Assembly: GCA_023265785.1 (NCBI GenBank) | Contig: JAHFSL010000095.1 | Span: forward strand, 1,354-8,026 | Source of the DNA: Candidatus Coatesiibacteriota bacterium | Lineage (GTDB): Bacteria > Oederibacteriota > CAKKQC01 | Length of the DNA stretch: 6,673 nucleotides | Reading direction: 5' to 3' | Part shown: positions 1 to 5,035 of the stretch, piece after piece | How the letters are laid out: each line of letters opens with the position of its first letter | Numbering within the stretch: the stretch's first letter is position 1 | Position numbers and translations under genes: made by a program | Notes under the pieces: generated by a model | What the model was told of the DNA's origin: nothing | Seen by the model: only the letters and a program-made list of their open reading frames with translations | The model's database searches: none

Positions 1-86
1 GGTTTCACCCCGGCGGGGAGCGAGAAATCCCAGCCCGGCGTCACGCTCAGAATGGCGGCCGTCAGCAGGGCGGGCGCGGCGGGCAT
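1..86 (-). CDS. N-terminal fragment of an unrecognised protein, possibly secreted
   Basis: This is an open frame on the minus strand that starts at the ATG complementary to 84-86 and stays open for 28 codons to the window edge, so the gene is partial. The visible protein begins MPAAPALLTAAILSV and continues TPGWDFSLPAGVK. Residues 2-15 form a short hydrophobic, alanine- and leucine-rich stretch that could be a weak signal peptide, but no lysine or arginine precedes it, so export is uncertain. No domain can be recognised in so short a piece. There is no Shine-Dalgarno sequence. Instead a TATGAT hexamer lies 6 nt upstream of the ATG, which would suit a leaderless mRNA and supports this start. 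The gene is divergent from the dehydrogenase pair at 175. It could also be a chance open frame, since high G+C makes stops rare. Confidence 0.45.
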   Translation of the reverse strand, partial: MPAAPALLTAAILSVTPGWDFSLPAGVK

Positions 87-92
87 GGGTAT

Positions 93-98
93 ATCATA
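93..98 (-). promoter_or_regulatory. Candidate -10 element (TATGAT) for the gene at 1-86
   Basis: On the minus strand the hexamer TATGAT, one base from the TATAAT consensus, ends 6 nt before the ATG at 86. Initiation about 6-7 nt downstream of a -10 would put the transcript start at or next to the ATG. I see no -35 hexamer at 16-19 nt spacing. The call is inference from position and sequence only. Confidence 0.4.
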
Positions 99-124
99 GT
101 CCGGTCTACGGGGTGCTCTTTGGT

Positions 125-152
125 TTGTTCATCAAGTTGAAACCGCTAATTA
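125..152 (+). promoter_or_regulatory. Weak candidate promoter for the dehydrogenase operon
   Basis: This lies in the AT-richer part of the 88-bp divergent intergenic region. TTGTTC (125-130) and TAATTA (147-152) are separated by 16 nt. An overlapping TAATTT at 151-156 is an alternative -10. Either would give a leader of roughly 12-17 nt that just includes the Shine-Dalgarno sequence at 164-173. Both hexamers are imperfect, so this is a suggestion. Confidence 0.25.
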
Positions 153-163
153 ATTTCACGGTG

Positions 164-173
164 AAGGGAGGGG
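164..173 (+). promoter_or_regulatory. Ribosome binding site that bears on the start of the first dehydrogenase
   Basis: AAGGGAGGGG is a strong Shine-Dalgarno match. Two ATG codons follow in tandem at 175 and 178. From the GGAGG at 167-171 the gap is 3 nt to the first ATG and 6 nt to the second. The second ATG therefore has the better spacing, and the mature start may be MAKSVKW rather than MMAKSVKW. Confidence 0.75.
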
Positions 174-174
174 C

Positions 175-1221
175 ATGATGGCGAAGTCGGTGAAGTGGGG
201 CGTGATCGGTTTGGGGAGTATCGCGAACCGGGTGTTGAAGGGTTTCCAGGCGACACCACCGGATGCGACGCAGGTTGTGGCCGTCGGCTCGCGCAATGCC
301 GCCAAAGCCGCCGCGTTTGCGAAGACCTTCGGCATCCCCAAGTCGTATGACTCCTACGAGGGCGTCATTGCCGACAAGAATGTGGATCTCGTCTATGTGG
401 CCCTGCCCAACCACCTGCACAAGCCGTGGACGCTCAAGGCCATCGCCGCCGGCAAGCATGTCCTGTGCGAGAAGCCCTTCGCGATGAATCTCAAGGAGGC
501 CGCTGAGATGGTGGCCGCCGCCAAGAAGAAGGGCGTCTTCCTGATGGAAGCCTTCATGTACCGGTGCCATCCCCAGATGGCCCTCATCAAGGAGACGGTC
601 CGCAAGGGTGCCATCGGCCAGGTCCGGATGATCAAGGCCGGGTTCGCCTACGGGGGCATCAACGATGACAACACCCGCATGGCGCTGGCCGAGGGCGGCG
701 GCGGCCTCATGGATGTCGGGTGTTATCCCGTCTCCTTCTGCCGGATGGTGGCGGGGGAGGACCCGGTCGAGGTGCACTGCACCGGCGTGCTGGGGAAGAA
801 GAGCAAAGTGGACGAGTGGGCGGCCGGTATCATGCGGTTCCCGGGGGGCGCGGTCGCTCATTTTGATTGTGGCATGATGGTCAATACGGACTGGACGGCG
901 ACGATCTACGGCACCCTGGGCAGGATCCATGTGACCTCGCCGTGGATCCCGGAGCCGAATGACGCGAAGCTGGAAATTACGCTGGACAAGGACGGGAAAA
1001 CCAAGACCGTTGCCGTGCCGGCCAAGCATTACTTCGCCAACGAGGCGGAGACGGTGGCCCGGTGCATCCTGGGTGGGAAATTGCAGGCGGAAGAAATGAT
1101 CTGGGCGGATACGCTCGGCAACATGAACACGCTGGATGCCCTGCGCAAGTCTCTGGGGCTGGCCTGGCCCGGGGAGAAGAAGGGCACGAAGCCAAAGGGA
1201 GGCTCACGCCGTGGGCAATAA
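175..1221 (+). CDS. Gfo/Idh/MocA family NAD(P)-dependent dehydrogenase, dihydrodiol/D-xylose dehydrogenase-like
   Basis: This is a 348-residue cytoplasmic oxidoreductase expected to oxidise a sugar or diol, or reduce the corresponding ketone or lactone, with a nicotinamide cofactor. The N-terminal Rossmann fold (about 6-125) has the glycine motif GVIGLGSIA at 9-17. The second strand ends in GSR (38-40), where Ser-Arg rather than an acidic residue suggests NADP. The family EKP motif is at 99-101. EAFMYRCHPQ (125-134) is characteristic of the dihydrodiol dehydrogenase/D-xylose dehydrogenase branch. The C-terminal substrate domain carries GGGGLMDVGCY (174-184). K100, D180 and Y184 fit the Lys-Asp-Tyr catalytic set described for dimeric dihydrodiol dehydrogenase. 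The family's usual ending is reached near WPGE (331-334), and a basic tail (335-348, six Lys/Arg) follows. This tail encodes the ribosome binding site of the next gene, with which the frame overlaps by 11 nt. The exact substrate cannot be read from the sequence. Confidence 0.93.
   Translation: MMAKSVKWGVIGLGSIANRVLKGFQATPPDATQVVAVGSRNAAKAAAFAKTFGIPKSYDSYEGVIADKNVDLVYVALPNHLHKPWTLKAIAAGKHVLCEKPFAMNLKEAAEMVAAAKKKGVFLMEAFMYRCHPQMALIKETVRKGAIGQVRMIKAGFAYGGINDDNTRMALAEGGGGLMDVGCYPVSFCRMVAGEDPVEVHCTGVLGKKSKVDEWAAGIMRFPGGAVAHFDCGMMVNTDWTATIYGTLGRIHVTSPWIPEPNDAKLEITLDKDGKTKTVAVPAKHYFANEAETVARCILGGKLQAEEMIWADTLGNMNTLDALRKSLGLAWPGEKKGTKPKGGSRRGQ
1194..1202 (+). promoter_or_regulatory. Ribosome binding site fixing a GTG start at 1211
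   Basis: AAAGGGAGG lies inside the last codons of the first dehydrogenase and ends 8 nt before GTG 1211. It is the only strong purine motif at proper distance from an in-frame start. It therefore favours GTG 1211 over an ATG 75 nt upstream, which would add 25 residues unlike the family and lie deep in the preceding gene. Confidence 0.8.
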
Positions 1222-2254
1222 GAACGGGAAGCAGGGCGGGAAATTGCGGGTCGGCGTCATCGGGGCCGGAATGATTTCCGGTTCGCACCTGGAGGCCTAC
1301 AAGAAGGATGCCCGGGTCGAGACGGTCTGGGTGGCGGATGTGGTCAAGGAGAAGGCCGTGGCGCGCGCCAACGAGTACGGCGTGCCCAAGGCCGTCGCGG
1401 ACTACGCCAGTGTGTTGAAGGAGGTGGATGCGGTCTCGGTGTGCACCCCGCCGTTCGCCCACCTGAAGCCCGTCCTGGACGCCGCGCGGGCGGGCGTGCA
1501 TGTCCTGTGTGAGAAGCCGATGTCGCTGGCCTCCGCCGAGAGTCGGCAGATGGTGGACGCGTGTGCCAAGGCGAAGGTGAAGCTGGGCATCGCGTCCTCG
1601 CGGTCCACGCTGAAGTCCGATGTCCAGGCGGCCCGCGACCTCGTCGCCAAGGGGAAATTGGGCAAGGTGTACTACAGCCGGGCCACCACCCTGCGGCGCC
1701 GGGGCCGGCCCGGGCTGGACTTCTGGCCGGATGTCACCTGGTTCCTCGACTCCAAGAAGGCGGGAGGCGGTTCCATCATGGACATCGGCTGTTATGACAT
1801 CGATATCCTGCTCACGATCCTGGGCGAGCCCCAGCCGGTTTCGGTCAGCGCGATCTCGGCGCGGGAGATCGGCAGTCAGCGGGTGCCCAAGGGCGTCATC
1901 CACGACACGGACGAGCACATGTCGTACTTCGTCCGGTTCAAGAACGGGAGTGCCGCGCACTTTGAGACCTCCTGGGCGGCCAACATGGACGGCGGTGACA
2001 CGGTGATTTTCGGAACCGAGGGCGGGATCCGGCTGAACCCGCTCACCTTCTTCGGGGAGACCAACGGGACGACCCATGACGCCAAGCTGAACATCGGCAA
2101 GTGGTCGCAGTCACCGCAGGAGGACTTCGTGAGCGCCTGCGTGGGCAAGAAGGCCGAGCCGGACACGCCCGGCACGATGGGCCTCAAGGTCACGCAGATC
2201 ATCGAGGCCGCCCTGAAATCAGCGAAGGAAGGAAAAGAAATTAGAATTGATTAG
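1211..2254 (+). CDS. Gfo/Idh/MocA family NAD-dependent oxidoreductase
   Basis: This is a 347-residue protein starting at GTG 1211. After a short basic leader (residues 2-11) comes the Rossmann fold with GVIGAGMISGSH (15-26). The second strand ends in VAD, and D43 is the acidic residue expected to bind the adenine ribose of NAD. CTPPFAH (78-84) and CEKP (100-103) are family motifs. The substrate domain contains RRRGRPGLDFW (162-172) and GGGSIMDIGCYDID (185-198). Most relatives have a histidine in the DIGxH position that acts in catalysis; here it is Y195, with D191 and D198 kept. It overlaps the preceding gene by 11 nt and is surely cotranscribed and probably translationally coupled. The first gene looks NADP-type and this one NAD-type, and the two are clearly diverged, so they are unlikely to be redundant copies. 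Substrate is unknown; myo-inositol-2-dehydrogenase-like is the closest general description. Confidence 0.92.
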   Translation: MGNKNGKQGGKLRVGVIGAGMISGSHLEAYKKDARVETVWVADVVKEKAVARANEYGVPKAVADYASVLKEVDAVSVCTPPFAHLKPVLDAARAGVHVLCEKPMSLASAESRQMVDACAKAKVKLGIASSRSTLKSDVQAARDLVAKGKLGKVYYSRATTLRRRGRPGLDFWPDVTWFLDSKKAGGGSIMDIGCYDIDILLTILGEPQPVSVSAISAREIGSQRVPKGVIHDTDEHMSYFVRFKNGSAAHFETSWAANMDGGDTVIFGTEGGIRLNPLTFFGETNGTTHDAKLNIGKWSQSPQEDFVSACVGKKAEPDTPGTMGLKVTQIIEAALKSAKEGKEIRID

Positions 2255-2267
2255 GAGGGGGGAAGCA

Positions 2268-2305
2268 GGGCCGCATACTGATGAAGACTGAAATATATGC
2301 GGTCC
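2268..2305. other. Hairpin after the dehydrogenase operon
   Basis: Bases 2268-2277 (GGGCCGCATA) pair with 2296-2305 (TATGCGGTCC): ten base pairs, of which one would be a G-U wobble in the plus-strand RNA. The loop is 18 nt (2278-2295). The hairpin begins 14 nt after the dehydrogenase stop codon and sits just before the stronger terminator-like stem. It may protect the 3' end of the mRNA or assist termination. In the minus-strand RNA the wobble becomes an A-C mismatch, so it suits the plus strand better. Confidence 0.5.
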
Positions 2306-2309
2306 GCCG

Positions 2310-2337
2310 AAAGGGGGGAACCTCGGTTCCCCCCTTT
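2310..2337. terminator. Probable bidirectional terminator between convergent genes
   Basis: There is a perfect 13-bp inverted repeat: AAAGGGGGGAACC (2310-2322) and GGTTCCCCCCTTT (2325-2337), with only TC between. In RNA the innermost pair would open to give a 4-nt CTCG loop on a 12-bp stem. It lies between a plus-strand gene ending at 2254 and a minus-strand gene whose stop codon is at 2341-2343, so it can serve both. The T run after the G/C core is short (TTT) on both strands and is part of the stem, so it is not a classical long U-tract terminator. Confidence 0.75.
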
Positions 2338-2340
2338 GGG

Positions 2341-3051
2341 CTAAGCGGCTAGCAGACCCGCGAGGTCCTCCCACCGGCGCAGTTCCAGGTCAGGGGGGGG
2401 ATCGCAGTGGGGCAGGCCGCCGGGGTTGTACCAGACCGTGGGCATCCCGGCGGCCCGGGCGCCCGCGACATCCGCCGCGGGATTGTCACCGATGTACCAG
2501 ACCCGGTCCGGCTTGGCGCCCAGTTCGCCGACGGCAGTGAGGAACAGGACCGGGTCCGGCTTGCGCACCACGAAGTCGGCGGATGACATCACGAATCGAA
2601 AACAGCCCGCCAGCCCGTGCAGGCGCAGTTCGCGCTCCAGGGTCTCACCGGAAAATTCGTTGTTGGAGAGGACCGCGACCGGAAGCTCGCGGTGGGCCGC
2701 ATCGGAGATGGCATCCAGCACCCCCACGGCGGGAATGTGCCAGGTGCACTCACGCCAGAATTCCCATTCCAATTCGCTTTCCGTGATTGTGAACGAAAGC
2801 CGGAACCGGTGCCGGAGATGGCGGAGGACCGCGCGCAGGGGCAGTTCAAACCGGGCCTCCTCGCGCCGGAGAGTCATGCCATCGGTGAGGTCGGCGAAGG
2901 CGGCGAAGACTTCGTCCGGGCGGACCCTCCCGTCGGAGTCGGCGTGGGAGAGCACCCGCAGGAGTCCGGCATGGGGGTCCCAGCGCTTGTTGATGAGGAT
3001 CGTGCCGACCAGGTCCAGCAGGAGCGCGGCGGGCCGCGGAGGGGTCGTCAC
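2341..3051 (-). CDS. HAD-superfamily hydrolase (subfamily IA-like) with an unusual motif I
   Basis: This is a 236-residue protein starting at GTG 3051. HAD fold motifs are in order: motif I DLVGT at 13-17 with nucleophile D13; an alpha-helical cap of the C1 type at about 20-115; motif II LSNN with S129; motif III lysine K164 in VRKPDP; and motif IV GDNPAAD at 188-194 with D189 and D194 for Mg2+. The length is normal for the family. The oddity is V15: phosphatases and phosphomutases have Asp two residues after the nucleophile as general acid/base (DxDGT). HAD members with other residues there include haloacid dehalogenases (Tyr), phosphonatases (Ala) and P-type ATPases (Thr), so a plain phosphatase label is unsafe. 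The GTG overlaps the pdxH stop as GTGA and no Shine-Dalgarno is seen, so translation is probably coupled to pdxH. Substrate unknown. Confidence 0.88.
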   Translation of the reverse strand: MTTPPRPAALLLDLVGTILINKRWDPHAGLLRVLSHADSDGRVRPDEVFAAFADLTDGMTLRREEARFELPLRAVLRHLRHRFRLSFTITESELEWEFWRECTWHIPAVGVLDAISDAAHRELPVAVLSNNEFSGETLERELRLHGLAGCFRFVMSSADFVVRKPDPVLFLTAVGELGAKPDRVWYIGDNPAADVAGARAAGMPTVWYNPGGLPHCDPPPDLELRRWEDLAGLLAA

Positions 3052-3626
3052 GGCTGGAGTCGGGTGGCGCGCCAGCCCCGGCGGGTGCGCTGCCAGAGAA
3101 TCCGGTCGTGCAGACGAAAGAGGCCGCGGGTCCAGAACTCAATGGTGGCGGGGATGAGGCGGAACCCGGACCAGTTCGCGGGGCGGGGAACGGGCCGACC
3201 CCGGAACTTGAAGGCGAGCCGGGCCGCGCGGGCAACAAGTCGTGCGCGGCTCGCGATGGGCCGGCTCTGGGCGGACGCCCACCCGCCCAATTGCGACTGC
3301 CGTGGACGGGTCACCCAGTAGGCATCCGCTTCGGTGCCGGACACGGGCCGGATCCGGCCGGTGATCCGCACCTGCCGGCCCGCCTTGTGCCAGTAGAACG
3401 CCAGCGCGGCCCGGGGATTGGCGGTGAGCGCACGGGCCTTGGGCGAGCCCAGGTTTGTGTAGAAGGTGAACCCGGATTCGTCGGCGCCCTTGAGCAGGAC
3501 ATACCGGACTGCGGGCCGGCCCGCCCGGCCGGCCGTGGCCAGCGCCATGCCGTCGGCCTGCGCCTCGTGCGCGCGGCGGGCGGCGGCGTACCAGCGATTG
3601 AACTGAATCACCGGGTGGGCGGGCAT
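3048..3626 (-). CDS. pdxH: Pyridoxamine/pyridoxine 5'-phosphate oxidase
   Basis: This 192-residue FMN flavoenzyme oxidises pyridoxine or pyridoxamine 5'-phosphate to pyridoxal 5'-phosphate with O2, in the cytoplasm as a dimer. Visible family motifs are RYVLLKG (41-47), FYTNLGSPKA (55-64, FMN phosphate binding), RQVRITG (84-90), SQLGGWASAQS (111-121), then EFW (163-165), RLHDR (171-175) and the terminal W-RATRLQP (185-192). R171 and H173 match the conserved RLHDR substrate-binding pair. I start it at ATG 3626 (MPAHPVIQFNRWY). The frame stays open 48 codons further upstream, but that extension lies in the divergent glycosidase gene and has no family similarity. Compared with E. coli PdxH (218 aa) the N-terminal segment of roughly 25 residues is missing, while the core is intact. 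No Shine-Dalgarno is present, and a TACAAT lies 7 nt upstream. It is the first gene of a two-gene operon with the HAD protein. Confidence 0.92.
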   Translation of the reverse strand: MPAHPVIQFNRWYAAARRAHEAQADGMALATAGRAGRPAVRYVLLKGADESGFTFYTNLGSPKARALTANPRAALAFYWHKAGRQVRITGRIRPVSGTEADAYWVTRPRQSQLGGWASAQSRPIASRARLVARAARLAFKFRGRPVPRPANWSGFRLIPATIEFWTRGLFRLHDRILWQRTRRGWRATRLQP

Positions 3627-3633
3627 CAATTTG

Positions 3634-3639
3634 ATTGTA
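3634..3639 (-). promoter_or_regulatory. Candidate -10 element (TACAAT) for pdxH
   Basis: On the minus strand TACAAT, one base from consensus, ends 7 nt before ATG 3626. Transcription would begin at about the A of the start codon, giving a leaderless mRNA, consistent with the absence of a Shine-Dalgarno sequence. No -35 match is seen at usual spacing. It overlaps the opposing element at 3638-3643. Confidence 0.45.
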
Positions 3640-3643
3640 GAAT
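3638..3643 (+). promoter_or_regulatory. Candidate -10 element (TAGAAT) for the GH4 gene
   Basis: TAGAAT ends 8 nt before ATG 3652, the distance expected for a leaderless or nearly leaderless transcript. There is no purine-rich ribosome binding site between it and the ATG (the gap is ACCCCCAG). It shares T3638 and A3639 with the pdxH element, so both sit in ATTGTAGAAT, which is palindromic except at its two G positions. Confidence 0.42.
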
Positions 3644-3651
3644 ACCCCCAG

Positions 3652-5019
3652 ATGGAGCGGGCCAGAATTGTGCTCATTGGAGCCGGCAGCCGGTCATTCG
3701 GCCCGGCGACCGTCCGGGATGTCCTGTTGAGTGGGCCGTTGGCCAGACGGGGCGTGCACCTGGTGCTCATGGACCGGTCGGCGAAGGCCCTGCGGGAAAC
3801 CGTGGCCTACGCGCGTCAGGTCAACCGAAAACTGGGCGGAAAGGCGATGGTGTCCGGCACGACCTCCCTCGCTGCGGCCATTCGCGGTGCGGCCGCCGTG
3901 GTGAGTGCCATTGAGGTGGACCGGTACCGGTACTGGTCCCAGGACTTCCATGTGCCGCGCAAGTACGGGTTCCGGCAGATCTACGGTGAGAACGGCGGGC
4001 CGGGCGGGCTCTTCCACGCCCTGCGCAACATGGGGCCCACGCTGGAGATCGCCCGGGCCATGGAGCGGCTGGCGCCGGGCGCCATCCTCCTCAACTACAC
4101 CAACCCCGAGACCAAGCTGTGCGAGGCGGTGTCCCGGCTGACGAAGGTGCCCGTCGTGGGGCTCTGCCACGGCGTATTCATGGGGATGCACCAGATTGCC
4201 CACATCCTGGCGCGGCCGGTGGAGTCCATCGAGTTCGCCGCCGCGGGGATGAATCATTTTTCCTGGTTCCAGGTGATCAGGGACCGGAAGACCGGGAAGG
4301 ACCTGTCCGGCGAGCTGGTGCGGCGCGAGCGTGCGGGTGACTGGCTGGCGGACTGGCACGAGATCGGGCTCTCACGAATTCTTTTCCGCCGGTTCGGGCT
4401 CTGGCCCTCGCCGGGCACCAACCACCACGGCGAGTACATCCGCTGGGCCGACGAGTTCTACGCAAGCGAGCCCCAGTTCTTCTATGACCCCGCGGACGGC
4501 CATCCCTGGGCCCCGGGCGGCACGGTGCCCGAGTTCGTGTATTCCCTGCGGCATACCGACACCAGGCGGCCGTGGATCGCCGGGGCCGTCACGGACGGCA
4601 AGGGGAGCCCGGATGACCGGTCCCGCAACCGGCCGCTGAAGCCCTCCAGCGAGTATGCGATCCCCCTGATGGAATCGCTCCTGTGCGGGGTGCGTCACGA
4701 AATCCTGGCGGTCAACATCCCCAACCGCGGGGCGATCCCGAACCTGCCCGACGATATGGTGGTGGAGGTGCCGGCGACGGCTGACGCGGGCGGCTGGCGG
4801 GCCCGGGCCATGGACCCCTTGCCCGAGCCGGTGGCCGCCATCTGCCGGACGCACGCGAGCATCCACAAATTGCTCGTGGAGGCCTGGGCCGAGCGGTCGA
4901 AACACAAGTTGCTCCAGGCCGTCCTGCTCGACCCGGTCGTCCACTCGTACCGCGGCGCGGTCCAGATGGTGGATGAGATGATCGTGCTCCAGCGGCGGCT
5001 CCTGCCGCCGCTTCGCTAA
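3652..5019 (+). CDS. Glycoside hydrolase family 4 enzyme, NAD- and metal-dependent
   Basis: This 455-residue cytoplasmic glycosidase belongs to the family that oxidises the sugar at C3 with bound NAD, eliminates the aglycone, adds water and re-reduces, using a divalent metal such as Mn2+. Motifs are VLIGAGSRSFG (7-17, NAD binding), D41 after the second strand, the NGGPGGLFHALRNMGP stretch (114-129), NYTNP (148-152), CHGV (172-175), GMNHFSW (199-205) and TNHHGEY (256-262). C172 and H202 are the expected metal ligands. A Cys-His start to the CHGV signature points to an unphosphorylated alpha-glycoside (galactoside, glucoside or uronide group) rather than the phospho-glucosidases, which have Cys-Asp or Cys-Asn. 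Which sugar is not settled by sequence. I choose ATG 3652, which gives the usual short N-terminus before the Rossmann strand. A TTG at 3631 would add seven residues and lie on the -10-like element. No sugar transporter is visible beside it. Confidence 0.9.
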   Translation: MERARIVLIGAGSRSFGPATVRDVLLSGPLARRGVHLVLMDRSAKALRETVAYARQVNRKLGGKAMVSGTTSLAAAIRGAAAVVSAIEVDRYRYWSQDFHVPRKYGFRQIYGENGGPGGLFHALRNMGPTLEIARAMERLAPGAILLNYTNPETKLCEAVSRLTKVPVVGLCHGVFMGMHQIAHILARPVESIEFAAAGMNHFSWFQVIRDRKTGKDLSGELVRRERAGDWLADWHEIGLSRILFRRFGLWPSPGTNHHGEYIRWADEFYASEPQFFYDPADGHPWAPGGTVPEFVYSLRHTDTRRPWIAGAVTDGKGSPDDRSRNRPLKPSSEYAIPLMESLLCGVRHEILAVNIPNRGAIPNLPDDMVVEVPATADAGGWRARAMDPLPEPVAAICRTHASIHKLLVEAWAERSKHKLLQAVLLDPVVHSYRGAVQMVDEMIVLQRRLLPPLR

Positions 5020-5035
5020 CCCGGCCCCGCGTCCC

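Noticed and set aside
1136..1210. ATG 1136 as start of the second dehydrogenase
   Set aside because: It would add 25 residues (Arg-, Trp- and Gly-rich) out of frame inside the first gene, without a ribosome binding site; GTG 1211 has AAAGGGAGG 8 nt upstream.
456..1518. A 21-nt stretch at 456-476 matches 1498-1518 at 20 of 21 bases
   Set aside because: It encodes the shared HVLCEKP motif at the same place in two paralogous enzymes. Conserved protein plus shared codon preference explains it, and the flanks diverge at once, so it is not a mobile repeat.
977..2077. Long minus-strand open frame opposite the two dehydrogenases, and similar ones opposite 175-1029, GH4 and the ABC gene
   Set aside because: High G+C makes stops rare on the opposite strand. 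The translations are rich in Arg, His, Gly and Pro with no domain motifs, whereas the plus-strand frames carry complete family motifs.
2278..2293. CTGATGA followed by GAAA, resembling the catalytic core strands of a hammerhead ribozyme
   Set aside because: The 5 nt between the two motifs cannot form a real stem II, and the flanking arms (2268-2277 and 2296-2305) pair with each other directly around the core. A hammerhead needs the stem III arms and a UH cleavage site between them before the stem I return strand. This is a simple hairpin loop.
2281..2352. Small plus-strand open frame of 23 codons starting ATG 2281 in the intergenic region
   Set aside because: It spans the whole terminator stem and runs into the convergent HAD gene, and the GGAGG-like purine stretch (2253-2262) is 18 nt from the ATG, too far for initiation. 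No recognisable protein features.
3631..3651. TTG start for the GH4 gene at 3631
   Set aside because: It adds seven residues before the Rossmann strand that GH4 proteins do not need, has no clear ribosome binding site, and would place the promoter-like palindrome inside the coding region. ATG 3652 is preferred, with some doubt.
3627..3770. N-terminal extension of PdxH to an upstream ATG at 3770
   Set aside because: The extra 48 residues overlap the divergent GH4 coding region, show no family similarity, and would bury the TACAAT element. E. coli PdxH aligns from about residue 2 of the shorter form.
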